Positions 22,083-34,299 of a stretch of 64,000 nucleotides of DNA are shown here, piece after piece. Position numbers and translations under genes: made by a program. The notes beneath the pieces were generated by a model. The model ran no database searches. It was given only the letters and a program-made list of their open reading frames with translations, and was not told the origin of the DNA. The DNA lies in contig CM048847.1 of the NCBI GenBank assembly GCA_026545225.1, positions 7,186,501 to 7,250,500 on the forward strand. The letters run 5' to 3'. Position 1 is the stretch's first letter. The number at the start of each line of letters is the position of its first letter. Source of the stretch: Cornus controversa (Eukaryota > Streptophyta > Magnoliopsida > Cornales > Cornaceae).

Positions 22083-23423
22083 TTGAGAATATTAGGAAAC
22101 AAGAGAAGACATTGCAGTAGGTTGATCCATAAATTTGCTGGGGGACTGAATGCTTGGAATGGGTTGAATCTATCTTTAGCTGGTAGACTAGAACTGGTGA
22201 GATTAGTTCTTTCATCTTTTGTGTATTATTGGTGTTCTGTTTTCAAACTTCTTGTGGCAGTGGTTCAGTATTTAGAGAAGAGGATGAGGAATTTCCTGTG
22301 GGGTTCTAATGACACTCATAGGAAGCTGCATTGTCTCAAGTGGAGTATGGTTACTGATCCAAAGGCAGAAGGGGGGTTTGGTGTTAGGAAGATCAGTGAT
22401 ATTAATACAGCCTCTGTATACAGATTAGTGTGGCACTTTTTGCAGTCTAAAGACACTCTTTGGGCGGCTTGGTGTAAAAAGAAGTATACTGGATTGGTGT
22501 CCTTTTGGAATTGTTACCCAAGAGCTTCACACTCTGTCAATTGGAGGAATATGCTCACAGTAAGGAATTTATTTCTTCTACATACTAAGGGTCCAGATTT
22601 GCTTTGTTCACTGATCCATGGTGTCAGGGCCAAAGTATTGTCCAAGTTGGGCTACAGAATCTGCAGGGAGCTTGATTTGCCTAAGAATGCTTCTCCTTCA
22701 GCTATCATTGATAATGGCCAGTGGAGTCTTCCAGGGCAGAATTCTTCATTGAATACTCAGTTGAGGAATTTAGACCTTTCTCTTCACATTCATAACAGTG
22801 TTGTTGTTATTGTTTGGAAGCATGGTTGTTTTACTTTCAAGAGTGCTGGGGACCATTGTAGAATTCAGATACCAAAGGTTAGATGGTTCAACATTTGTTG
22901 AAGTGGCTGTAGGCCTAGAGCTTCTATCACTTGTTGTCTTGCTTTGCAGAATAGACTTCTGTCTTGTGAGAATCTCAGAATGAAAGGCTTGCAGTTCCTT
23001 CAATCTGCTACAATTGTTGGAATGCTATTGACGATCTGGACCATTTATATGTGGCCTGTCCTCTTGATTCAGCTGTGTGGAAGTGGTTTACAGATTTATT
23101 GCCTTGGAATCTGCAGCAGTGTTACACTTTGAACCAGCTGATGAACTGGTTTGTGTCAAAGAACTTTAGGGATAAAGCCCAAAAGAAGATTTTTGCTACT
23201 GTTTTATGGCAGCTGTGGCATGAGAGGAATATGAGGATGCATCAGAATACTTCAAGCTTCGAAGATTGCCAGATTTGTTTGGTGGGAGGTTTTGGAGTTA
23301 TCCAATATGACTCTTCTGTTTGGTGGGAGGTTTGGCTTTTCTTTTGGTTGTTTTGCATGTATTTCCAAGGGTATGCCCTTGTTGGTGATTATGTACATTG
23401 TTAGTTCATATTTAAAAAAAAAT
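22083..23423 (+). pseudogene. 5'-truncated L1-type LINE: RT C-terminus and zf-RVT region
   Basis: The frame from 22083 gives LNLSLAGRLELVRLVLSSFVYYWCSVFKL, the post-RT motif of plant LINE ORF2, then RMRNFLWGS, CLKWSMVTDPKAEGGFGVRK and a domain with VNWRNMLTVRNLFL. Frameshifts near 22860, 22990 and 23050 lead into the zf-RVT part (SITCCLALQNRLLS, WQLWHERNMRMHQNTSS). The copy ends with a short A run (about 23411-23419), as in LINE tails. The endonuclease, the RT catalytic core and the 5' end are missing, as expected for truncated insertion. Confidence 0.85.
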
Positions 23424-23687
23424 AACACTTTGCCTAGGAAATAAAAAATAAAAAATACAAAGAGGTTTTTCATATAACCAAAATCACATAAGTAATAGTC
23501 ATACCACTTTGCCCAGGAAATTTTTTGTTTTTCGTTTTCCTTTTCTTTTCCTTTCTTTTTCTTAAGGTCTGATTTAAGCATCGCTTAAAAGAATAAAATT
23601 GAAGTGTTCCTTTTGTTACTTCTTGGAAAATGATAATAATTTAAATTTTTGCTTCTCAGACTTTACAGTGAAAGAAAAAAATTCCCC
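23424..23687. other. Spacer with a partial direct repeat
   Basis: CACTTTGCCTAGGAAAT (about 23430) recurs as CACTTTGCCCAGGAAAT (about 23505). Nothing else is recognised. Confidence 0.4.
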
Positions 23688-23812
23688 TCAACTAAGCATG
23701 ATGGAAGCACTTGGCTCCACTAAGTTAAATCTTTCATCCAGCCATTGGAGTAAATCTTTTAATATATTTTCTTTTTCTCCATTTTGTCCTCAACCAAAAG
23801 GAATGTTAAGGT
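23688..23812 (-). CDS. Candidate last exon of a small host gene
   Basis: The minus strand shows a splice-acceptor-like TGGATCAG at the exon edge followed by an open frame containing TFLLVEDKMEKENILKDLL and QWLDERFNLVEPSASIMLS, then TGA. The composition (charged, amphipathic, WLDERF) looks like real protein. It could be the 3' end of the gene whose first exon lies at 24554-24613. I do not recognise the family, and the intervening exons are not established. Confidence 0.3.
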
Positions 23813-23915
23813 CTGATCCAATCAATCATAAATGAGAAATACAGCTTCGCAAACTTTCTTTCTTTTTTTTAGAGAGAGAAATTGTTTTGAAAAATAAAAA
23901 AAAATCTTTTTTCCC

Positions 23916-23940
23916 GGGGGGGGGGGGGGGGGGGGGGGGG
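23916..23940 (+). repeat. Homopolymer of 25 G
   Basis: An uninterrupted run of G after TTCCC. Such a run can form G-quadruplexes and is often a sequencing or assembly trouble spot, so its true length is uncertain. Confidence 0.9.
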
Positions 23941-24553
23941 TGTGGATTTATGTTTTAAATGTTAATTTCTTTCAATGAATATATTTATAGATATATATAT
24001 ATAAACTCCTCACCCGAACTTGATTCAACTAGTTGGCTTAGTTGAACTGAATTTTTACTTATCGGAAACCAAAACAACATGAGACTTAATTCATTTTCAA
24101 TGTCTGATTTAATTCTCTTTATTTTCCTTAATCTTCATTTTCCCGGCAGAAACCCGAGGGTTACTCCATCTCAACATCAGATTGAGGACACGCTTTAACA
24201 ACAAGGTAAACAGAGTATTTAGAAAATTAAGTACACACATCTTTTGCTCTGAAGAATCAATAACAATATGAAACCAAAAAGGGTAACATCAAAATCAAAA
24301 AGCCATATCATCATAAACAAGTAAAAAATGATTACAACATGATCAGATATCACTTCAATCGCCAAGAAACCTTTGAGATGATTTCGAAAAACAAAAACAA
24401 AATGTTTTATAAAATGCAAGAGCGATTCAACCATTAGAGTGTTTTTTTGGGTAAATTATCAGAGAGTGTTGTCTCGGCAGAATCAAAAACATAACCTTCA
24501 AAAATTTCAGATAAATGAATCAGAATCGAAGTGAAGAAGAAAGAACATGTTAC

Positions 24554-24613
24554 CTCATTGCACATCGACAGAACGAAAAGGTGAAGCCGTTCTTTCTGAA
24601 TAGCCAATGCCAT
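24554..24613 (-). CDS. Candidate first coding exon of a host gene
   Basis: The minus-strand ATG at 24613 lies in a good plant context (AAAATGGC) and encodes MALAIQKERLHLFVLSMCNE, ending exactly at GAG followed by GTAACA, a usable donor site. An in-frame ATG at 24664 could extend it by 17 residues. A TATA box and a pyrimidine-rich leader lie upstream. The gene would run leftward. I do not recognise the protein; the case rests on the promoter-leader-ATG-donor layout. Confidence 0.4.
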
Positions 24614-24698
24614 TTTAGAGTGAAGGGGGAAGAGTTTTAGAGGTAGAGAGGGATACGCTTGCATGAGTGGAGGTGATGTGTGAGTAACAGTGAGGGGG

Positions 24699-24707
24699 GT
24701 TTTATAT
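24699..24707 (-). promoter_or_regulatory. TATA box of the candidate host gene
   Basis: The minus strand reads CATATAAAACCCCCC about 90 bp before the ATG at 24613. A CT-rich leader (CTCTCTACCTCTAAAACTC) follows, a common plant core-promoter layout. Confidence 0.45.
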
Positions 24708-24882
24708 GGTTTTTTTCAAAGTGGGAAGTGGCCCTACTCTACTCTTCATGCTAGTCACTTGGCAGCGTTAGTGAGTAACAGGAAACCAAATGGCCCTCGA
24801 TCGGAATCATTTGCTTTGGCAAATTTGCCCGTCTTTTTTCGAAGAATAACTAATATGCCATCATACAAAATTTGGAAAATTA

Positions 24883-27530
24883 ATGGCCTACTTAGTTTGT
24901 ATTTATGAAAACAGTTTTCTATTTTGGGAGTGATGAAAACAAAAAAAAATGAATTTTGAATTTAGTTGGATCTATTTTAGGAAAGCAGTTTTTAAAAAAC
25001 TAAGATACAATAGTTATTGGTTTTAGGAAACTATAAAAAGTTGTTCTCGCTTTTTTTTTAGAACACGGAGTGCAAGGGGGTGAAAACACGGAGAACAGGA
25101 CTTCACTTAAAAGAAGCGAAAACCCTACTTATCGTTTATAACTTGTCAGTTATATCTTCAGTTGCTCGCTTAAAGCTCTTTCAACAGCTATTTGTCACAC
25201 TATCATAAAAGGGCCGATTCAAAGGCGATCTTTCAACCGCTCTCTTCAAGATCTTTATTACAAGGTTGGTATCCAGAAATTTTTCTTTAAAATTTTGGAA
25301 TTTATGCTTAAATAGGGTCTCGATTCTTTTGTGTTTTTGGGAGTAGATTTGGTCCTAAAGGGGAAAATCTGATGGTGGATTTCATAAAATTCTAATGCGG
25401 TGGGTTAGGGTTTTGCTTGAGTCTTAATTGGTGCGCAAAGAGATCAGAGATCCTATAGGATATTGATTGAGGGTTACGCTAAAAATTTTCGTGTTAGGAT
25501 TCAATATCGGGAGTACCCACGAGCAATTTTGAGATTCAGATGCAAAATTCCCCTTTAATGGTTTAAATACTGAAAAATTGTGTGATTTGTTTAGATCTTA
25601 AGAATGTGTTGGTTCATGGATCAAGATAATCTAGTGTTGTCATTAACATATTTTCTTTATTATTGATTTAACTTTGGCTTCTATATATATCTGGTTTCTG
25701 CCATATATGCAAATCTTTTATTTACTTCTCTCTTTTTAAGGACAAGTGTGATTTTTCATAAGACATAAATTATGATCCAGATGGGTATTCTCTTTAATAT
25801 AGAATAATCATATAGTTCTAAAAAGATATATTAATCATAGTAGTAGTAATAGTGTTCATTTATTTTTTTTGAAAGTAGTTCAATATCACACAGCCCCTGG
25901 TGAGCTCCATTCAAATGTGAAGTTAAAAGTGTAGGTAACAATCCTTCCAAATGTACCAAGGAAGTGCTTAACTCTGAGTTGGAAAATGAAGATACAAACA
26001 AAAAGAAGTACAAACCCCAGAGATATAGTCCTGGAGGACCTAATCCACATCATCACTCCAAAAATTAGTAGTAAGAAACTCCAATAAGAGACTGTCATCG
26101 ATTTTATGGCATGAGGTTGCACTAGTTGGAGTTCCCATTTCATGAAATGTATTTTGTAGTTGTTAGTTGTAGTTTTCGCATTTTATGAAAAGTTTAAGTA
26201 TTACCAAGGGAAACTTCTATTAGAGGTTCTCAAGGATATTATGGCTTGATGAAATGTTCCTATGGTTTTTGATGCATAAATGCATGCCCTACTAATGTTT
26301 TAGCTATTTTCCCATAAGGTACCAATGGTTTAGCAGTGAAAACTGAAATATTTAAACTGACTATGAAAATTTTCTAATAATTTTAACCCTCTTTTTTGCG
26401 ATATCAATCAGAAAAAATATTACTTTACATCTAATATTGAGCAGTGACAAAAAAAAGTCATTTACTTCATTAAAGTGAATTAAGTGAATGCATATAAGAA
26501 GTGGTTCCCAGTGAAAAGTGATTCAAGACAAGGATATAGAATAATATACAACAATTTCCTTTTTCCTTATAGTATACAAGTATTATAAAATGAGCACAGA
26601 TTTCATAACTTGCTGCATAACTAAAAGAGATGTGATTGACACCCTGGTTTGGTAATTAATGAAGTAAATGTTACTCATCAATTATGTAGACCTATGTGAT
26701 ATATGAAGTCATTTACATATGACTATAGAGAGAACTAGCATTCATGGGAGAGAGGTCATCAAGATGTAGATTACAGGCAGTGTCTATTCACATAACCTTA
26801 GCTTGTAAAAGATTCTATAGCCAACTCCTTATATAGGACTGTGTCGCCTCCATGTTTGCATTAATGGGCCGTCTCTATGGAATTTCCACTCTCCCTCAGT
26901 TATGGAAACACTTCCCTTCTGCTAACAGCACCAAAAATATTCAAATAAAAAATAATTTTAAGTGCATAAACTGGACGACCAGCCATGATTAGCATATATT
27001 ACTAGAGCACCATAAATATACAAATAAAAAATACTTTTAAGTGCATAAACCGGAGGACCAGCCATGATTAGCATATATTACTAAAGTAAAAGAGTCTCGT
27101 GCACAAACAAGTTGCAACTTAAATATAAAATGGGACATTTCCTACTACCTTTAGAAGCCTAAATTCTATGTCCCAAGGGTAATTATTAATTAAAAAATTT
27201 ACCTTCATTAGGAAGAAAAGCATGTACTAAGAACTCTCTTTCCCGTGGTTACTAAGTCAATGAAGACAATCACCCTTTATATGCTAAACATGGAAAACAC
27301 TTGAAACAGATGCAATACATCATTTGGTTAGTATAAATTGAGTAACAAATGTACTCTTAAAGCAATTATGTACTGGGCGTAGAACAATTTGTCTTAGGTA
27401 GTACATGTATTTATATTATGAGATAACATTTTTGCTAGCTTTTTTTCTATTTATCTTGTACTAGTTGTTGTTATTCTTTGGCTTGATTTTGTTTTTTCAA
27501 GTATTTATAACTATATAGAGAATTATTTAG
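24883..27530 (+). other. 5' non-coding part of the Harbinger element
   Basis: 2.6 kb without a supported reading frame between the candidate terminal repeat and ORF1. It contains a 79 bp tandem duplication. Confidence 0.5.
26929..27086. repeat. 79 bp tandem duplication (two units)
   Basis: Units 26929-27007 and 27008-27086 differ at only a handful of positions. Both contain AGTGCATAAAC and ACCAGCCATGATTAGCATAT. Confidence 0.85.
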
Positions 27531-27783
27531 ATGACTTCCAAAATTCATGACATTGAAGAGTCAACTCTATGGCCTCAACAAATGGAAAAAAGTTTTGTTG
27601 ATGTAATGGTTGATGAGATTAACAAGGGTAATATGTCGTCTGGAACATTTACGACTAAGTGTTGGAAACAAATTAGGGAAGAGTTTCAAAAAAGGTCCAA
27701 CCACAATTATAGTGTGAAACAACTAAAACAAAATTTTAATTGGTTACGCATAAAGTATCATGAGTTTTCAACTCTACTGCATG
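27531..27783 (+). pseudogene. Harbinger ORF1 (Myb/SANT-like), N-terminal piece
   Basis: The ATG at 27531 opens a frame with MEKSFVDVMVDEINKGN, SSGTFTTKCWKQIREEF and NYSVKQLKQNFNWLRIKYHE, the Myb/SANT-like domain (Myb_DNA-bind_3) found in PIF/Harbinger ORF1 and in domesticated plant relatives. ORF1 proteins bind element ends and assist the transposase. The frame is cut after STLLH by the insertion at 27784 and resumes at 38980: joining across the 5 bp duplicate gives codons for H-E-P-T-G-F-G-W without loss. Confidence 0.85.
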
Positions 27784-30700
27784 TGTCACACCCCGATTTT
27801 TAAGGCCCAAAAACCGAGGTGTGAACTCCGTGAGATCACCCTCACGACATAACCATCACCTGATCATACAACCTCAATTTCTTATTATTTTCACGAAAAT
27901 TGGGCATAACCCATTCTAATAAATCAGATCCTGGTATGTTATACCTGTTTTAAATTTATATGGACACTTCTGGGCACGTGTCCCCCTAGCATTTATATCT
28001 AACAATCAAAATGGACACTTCTGGGCACGTGTCCCCCCAGCATTTCTACAACATACATAATACAATCAAAAGTACATGTCTCAGTCCTTGAATGTCCGTA
28101 TTATATACATACATCACATGAATAAAATACAACTGAAGGAACTGAATCAACATAATCGCTCCATACATTTAATCCAAATGTAATGCATCTATTTATCCAT
28201 TATCCTGGACATACATCAGATTCTAAGGAATCTAGACACTACCTCTGCAACCGGTGCTGTCAGTCCCCTAACTAACTCCGTAATCAGCAATACCTACAAA
28301 ACCTGGGAGGGGGTGAGCTCAAAGGCCCAACAAGGTATGTAGAACCATACTATCACCGCTGCAGCAGGTCGATCCTCACATATTCTCAAAAATATACATG
28401 CACTTAAATATATCACAGTATTTAAGACCATGCTCCTCCTAGCATGCATGAACCAGTAATGTATATGGCTATTCTAGCCCATATGGACATACAAAATCTA
28501 CTGCACATGACTTATGAAAATCATTTAGAACATGCTCAAAAGTAATACACATCCAACATCAATATGTATACAGAATATATATGTCAAATCATTTACATAA
28601 ACAATGTAAATCAACAACCACATCTTCTACTCATCAAGTAGCTCATCTCAAATGCAATATAGATGCATTTAAACAGAAAAACATGCTTAATAGATAAACA
28701 CATAAGCATAAAGGTATTTTCACCTTTCACGGTCATTATCTGATACATAATACAAACATCATGGCTTGCACATACTCTCACTCTCGGTCCTCATCTGATA
28801 CCCCACATGATTAGCCCGCTCCGAGGATCATGTGACCTAGGATAACTCCGATAACCATCCTATGACCCGGACCACTCCGAAAGGTCATTCTATCCTGGCA
28901 ATGTATAGGATTGCCATTTTGTGAGGGGACAACTCCGAGGCTCACATTCGTTGGACATACTCCGATTCCAGGCATAAAGACTAAGCATGGCGGGTCCACT
29001 TCGAGGACCATACTTCTTGGACATACTCCGATGGCAATATATATTGGTTTGCCAAATTGTGAGGGGGCAACTCCGAAGCTCACTAATGTTGGACACTCCG
29101 ATTCTAGGCATAAAGCCTTTGTATGACGGGTCCACTCCGAGGGCCATACGTAGTGGATAATTATACCACTTCTCGTGACACAGTTGGACCACTCTGAAGT
29201 CCCGTGTACCGCTTTTTGCGTTAATTTTCCCCGCAACCTCCCATATATGCAATGTGGATGCATACGTAATCAAGCATTTTATTTTATGCTATCCCAATGC
29301 ACCAGCTAGTATTAAAGTACATAGCATGCATTTCTCTTTACATAAACCCACATATAACCACGTGTGTCATTTCCCTCCCATATATGCAATATGGACGCAC
29401 ATATACATAGCATAATATTTTCATGCATCAACCCATGCTTTCGAATACTAAAAAGAAGTATTTAGCATGCTTCTCATCACATTCCAACACATATAGCACA
29501 TACATGTTACCTCATATATGCAAACAACTTCAACTTAGCACATTTTTATCATGCTATAACCAATACATACATTCGATATATAAATAAAGCCAGTATGCAT
29601 CTCATATTCACATTCCCACATATAAACACATATATGTCCAATCCTGCATATAGTCACATATGCATGTATACTAGCATAAATATAATCATGCTCTCACTCA
29701 AGACATGCATTTACTACAAGTAACTAGCATGTTTTTCATTCACAATATATAACCACCTATATATTTCGTCACCATATATGTATTAAGAACATATAAAACA
29801 TTTAGCACATCATAATCATGCTTTTCAAATGCTCGCCAATATCATATTCAAATATAAAGCATGCATTTCTACTACTACACCAATGTATATTCGCATATAC
29901 ATTTCACCTATGCATAAATTTCACATATGCATATAAAACAACACATAGCTAAACATATACGTAATTTAGCATACTTTTTACATGATTTCAATCAATACTG
30001 TACATGCATATCACGATGCAAATAGGCGATAAATTTTAACATGCCATCACTCTCCAAACCCACACACACACATATATATATATATACCCACACATATATA
30101 TATCCTCACATCCCACACATATACAACATCAACATATATATATATATATATATAAATGCACATATATATATATGCCACCTATGATCAAATTAAGGGACAT
30201 AGGTAAATTGACCAACATAACAAAATTATTTATAAGAGATAGAGGCAAGAATCAACTTGCCTTAAGTCTCACTTTTGCCAAGTCTACGCTTGCAAAGTGG
30301 TCCATACCAAGCCCGGTCCAGTCCTATGTCATAACCACATATAAACTCACTTTCTTCTCTTTTTATTTCCATGCTTGGTCTAACCCACAGTCAAAGAACA
30401 TACAATAAATCTCTTTGAAGTAGTCTAAACATAATCCAATCGGATTCAAGTTCAAGGTCCAATTATACAAGCCCACTATCGAGGCCCAACCCAAGCATTC
30501 AATATGGCAGCCCACTCTATTGTCTAGGTCCAATTCCATTTCTAGCCACCATGTGAAGGCCATCTTCAACCTCTACCATGGTTGATCCTACCATGGACAA
30601 CTAATTCAAGCTCAACCAACCAAACTAAAAACCAATTTGGAATCATGGTAGCCAAAACTATGGAAGCAAGCAACCCACTTCCATCGTGTAACACTATACA

Positions 30701-31760
30701 CTTAACCCACAAAACAAAACCATGATGAACCAACCCAACTGCCATCACCAATTGCCAGCCTGTTATACCACAACCGTGACGTCACCCACCTTCTTCGGGA
30801 ACCCATAAGCGAGCTCCACCATTTCCACCTTTCCGCTCCTCTCTATCGTTAACCGAAAACAACCCAAGCTACTGCCATTAAATGGCAGCCGACCAAGCCA
30901 TTATCCAAAATCAATTACCGTACCCAACTGAACCCACCGTTAACCCAACCTGACCTAACAACCGTGAGCCATCACTGCCGATCTCACCCCTATGGCAGTC
31001 CCAATTCATCACCATTGAAGTCACCAACTGAGCCTAAACAGTCGTGGAACCAGTTTCGCAACAGCTCACTACCACTAAGCCGTGACCACCGTTGCCCAAT
31101 CAAACCTCTACAGCCGAGCCTCCGCTAGCCACGGTCTCCTACCGAAGAAGACCCATGAGCCCAGCCGTGAGCCACCCTCCTCGGCACGGTCACCACCGCC
31201 CCAGACCCAGCGATCCAAGCCCGTCGTCCCCCACCGTCATTGTTGCCCGACTGCTGCTCCGCCGCGAGAGACCCAGCCGCCACCGTCGCAGCCCCTATCT
31301 CTCTCTCTCTCTAACCATCTCAGCTCTCTTCTTTTCCTTTTCTTTTCTTTTCTTTCTTTTTTTCTTCTCCTTTTCTTTTCTTTCTTTTCCAATTCAGCCG
31401 ACCCACATGGGTCTTTCTCTTTATTTGAATCTCCCCAATTTTTTCTACTTTAACATGCACCACATGTTTCATTAGCCACTCTCCTCCACACATAAATTAT
31501 ATATATATATATATTTATATCACATGGGCATCTAATATACATATACACCTATACGTATGTACACATACCTTCACATGTATTTATAATTTAATATAAATAC
31601 ACCCACCATGACTATATATATATGTATCCCTATATATATAATTCCATATATATATATATATATATATATCCACATCTTTTTGAATTTAATTCATTCAAAA
31701 AAAAAATAATCCGGTCAAAATTCACCCGGAACCGGTCAAAAAAAAATTCTGGTCCTTACA
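27784..31760 (-). repeat. G2 gypsy 3' LTR, about 3.98 kb
   Basis: On the minus strand it begins TGTAAGGACC after a purine tract (31761-31775, GAAAGAGGGGAGGT) and ends GGGGTGTGACA. It is homologous to the solo LTR 39641-54695. It contains hairpin-type repeats (28795-29215), many TATATA tracts (30065-30170, 31495-31665) and a CT-rich stretch (31300-31390). Open frames inside are low-complexity by-products. Confidence 0.8.
28795..29215. repeat. Hairpin array with CTCCGA cores (G2 LTR)
   Basis: Successive inverted-repeat units share ACTCCGA or CTCCGA near the loop but have different arms: CACATGAT/ATCATGTG, ATGACC/GGTCAT, GTGAG/CTCAC (twice) and AGTGG/CCACT. A core-less hairpin GGCAAT/ATTGCC lies between them. 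Confidence 0.75.
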
Positions 31761-32247
31761 ACCTCCCCTCTTTCAAGGAATTTTGTCCTCGAAATTAGCA
31801 TAGTCATGGTCTTTCCAAAACTAATCCATACCGGACGTTATTCTCGCCAATAATCGTCACCTTCTCTTTCCACATACCCCAGGCGTTACACTTGCAACAC
31901 CTAACTCATAAGAATTGATTCTAGCACAATCGGTGCATCCCAATTGCTTTAAAGTTATATAACTGCGGAATGGTCTAACTAATGTGAGTGGACAATTCCA
32001 ACAGTCACAAGTTGCATAGACAATTCCAGACGGTCATACTCTAGTGGATACTGAACCACTCCCGTGACATGGTTGGGCAACTCCGAACCCCATGTACGGC
32101 TTACTTCCACAATTCCTGAAGCACTTGCTTCCTTGAGTCCACAGTCTCTACCTCAAGACCTATCCAGTCAATCTCTATCTCTAGTCTAAGGCAACATCCT
32201 CGACTAATCATACCAATCACTCACAGTGATACATCCCTATCATCTGG
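31761..32247 (-). pseudogene. G2 internal 3' end: polypurine tract and eroded Pol C-terminus
   Basis: The minus strand near 32100-32180 encodes WIGLEVETVDSRKQVLQELW, matching with a gap the pre-chromodomain segment of the G1 Pol ([21 protein letters not shown]). This supports a G2 gypsy element in minus orientation with its 3' LTR at 27784-31760. A patch of hairpin repeat lies inside at 31980-32110. Confidence 0.55.
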
Positions 32248-33207
32248 TGATGTGGCTAAACTCGGATTAAATTGTAAGCTTAATTTTGCCCTTTTTATCA
32301 AAATATAATTTAACCACTCGCAAGAGCACGAATCTTTGTAGATACGATTCTATATAGAGGGTATCGATCCCACGAGGACTAGTCGCAATTGTCTTAAAGA
32401 AAGGTTAATTCCACTTTAATCCTAAAAACAGGTTTTTGAATTTTTGTTTATGGAACTATTGCATAAATGAAATGACAATAAATTTAAAGAGTAAAGTTGG
32501 GAGGGAGAACTAGGGTTGGTTTCCACCACTAGCCATTCACATGTCCATAAGTGTAGCAAGCATGGGATTCATTAATTAAATGCCTAACAATGTCATTAGG
32601 CTTGTGACCTCAATGACATATCAAAAGATCAATGTGTTTGTCCACCTATCATAATCCATCTTCAATAAGCATAGCTCTTCAACCTAACTAATTATCTAAT
32701 TACCCTACTCTCTAAGTGATCCTACATGCATCCAAGCTACCTTATCTTGGCATGGTTTATACAAACAAACACAACACATTCATTTAAACACCATTATCTA
32801 GCCATCATTTGCACTTCTTGTGGAATATGCAAATGTTGTGCATTCACATGAATATTAGACTCTAAGACAAGAATAAAACCAAAATCACATGAATATATAT
32901 AAGAAATGTATTAGTGTACATGATCACTAGGCTAAACAATCAACATTTAATTACAAATCCCAAGTGCTACAAAAATGAACATGTTTACATGGCTAGAGGC
33001 TTCAACAACACCCTAGTATGGAAGTTAGTTGCTCATGGTTGCCTTGCACTCTTCCATTGATGGAGGAAATGAAGCTTCTTGGTCTGGTTCAGCTCCTTCT
33101 CCTCTCTCCCGAAGGTCTCTCCTTGATGGTCTGATGTGAGTTGAGAGATCTATGAGATATGTCTTTTTTTGGTGCTTTAAGGCTTCCTTTTTCAACCTTG
33201 GGGCCCA

Positions 33208-33241
<34 letters not shown>

Positions 33242-33677
33242 ATATATATATCCATTGTATCAAGAAGGTCCCCAAGGGTCTTGTTCAAGTCAGACAATCC
33301 TCCTAAGTCGTGCAAAAAGGGGGATTTTGTTGCAAGTGGGAGAGCAGGTGAGCAAGTGGGCAAGTGGACTCTGCAGAATCTCGATCAATCGAGATTGGAT
33401 CTCGATTGATCGAGATTTCGATCAATCGAAATGAGATCTCGATCAATCGAGATCTCGATTGATCGAGATCAACATCTCGATTGATCGAGATGCCTTTGGC
33501 TGCATTTCTGATTTTTGCTCTTCAGCTGCAATTAGCCTCAAACTTTGCTCCTTTCACTACAAGACCTGTAATACATCAAAAATACAAAAATACCGTAAAC
33601 ATATCTCGGTAATCATAAAAACGGAACTAACACATGCAATAAAGAGGGTTCAAATGCATAGAATTGAACACTTATCA
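32248..33677 (-). mobile_element. Solo LTR of a Tat-like element, TSD TCTGG
   Basis: It starts TGATGTGGCTAAACTCGG and ends CACTTATCA, flanked by TCTGG on both sides (32243-32247, 33678-33682). It is 1,430 bp and homologous to 58171-59521, which is followed by a Tat/Ogre-like purine tract and therefore fixes the orientation as minus. It carries a TA microsatellite (33211-33250) and TCGATYRATCGA palindromes at 33379-33490. Confidence 0.85.
33379..33490. repeat. Cluster of TCGATYRATCGA palindromes
   Basis: About seven near-palindromic units such as ATCTCGATTGATCGAGAT and TTTCGATCAATCGAAAT are packed into about 110 bp of the Tat-like LTR. Confidence 0.9.
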
Positions 33678-34299
33678 TCTGGGATCATCAATACTCAAAG
33701 TCATTCTATCATTGTCAAACATGACTTTCAATCTCTAGCATACCATTCCCGGGCTTAGTCCAATATCCTGGGCATCATCACAACACAACCCACATTAATC
33801 CAGTGCACATCATAAGCGCACTCACCAGCAAGGCACATGACAGTGTACTCGCCAATAAAAATAACATAACCAGCGTACTTGCCGCAACAAGCCACATAAT
33901 CCTACCTAGTCTCATAGACTACAACCCACTAGAATCCAATGCCAAGTCCAAGATCTCACATCCCACTGATTTCACAATCTCATTATTTAAGAGGAGAAAC
34001 ATTTACCCTTTTTCATCCTTCACACCAAGGAGACAGTTGACAATTGGAGAGAATTCCTTTCATATCAGCACTTCACTTTAGACAACCCTTACCAATGAAA
34101 GTTTGAGGTCACCTACAGTAGCCAAACAGCAGCCATATAGTGGCCGCAGCCCACTGCGTCTACACGTCCACTGCGTCCACCTCTCCCCATTCACGGTAAG
34201 AAATTATCCTCACTTCAGATATCATATGTCAGGATCCTCATCCACTATCAACCCATCCTTCTCTTAACATCATATCCACACTAAGTATAACTACAACAT
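33678..34299. other. Continuation of sequence interrupted by the Tat-like LTR
   Basis: Non-coding, moderately GC-rich sequence that joins 32247 once the solo LTR is removed. It is probably G2 internal DNA; I could not recognise a protein. Confidence 0.4.

Noticed and set aside
28795..29215. CRISPR-like array of repeats and spacers
   Set aside because: This is plant nuclear LTR sequence, units are inverted repeats with variable arms, and no cas genes are present.
28811..29273. 127-150 aa minus-strand frames with Cys and Trp
   Set aside because: They read through the CTCCGA hairpin array of the G2 LTR; the repeats, not a protein, explain them.
31082..31475. 123-127 aa proline/serine-rich frames
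   Set aside because: They lie within the G2 LTR in a CT-rich low-complexity tract; two frames are open at once because of composition.
33025..33434. Overlapping open frames on both strands encoding YIYIYIYI-type proteins
   Set aside because: They arise from a TA microsatellite and palindromes inside a solo LTR; no coding signature.
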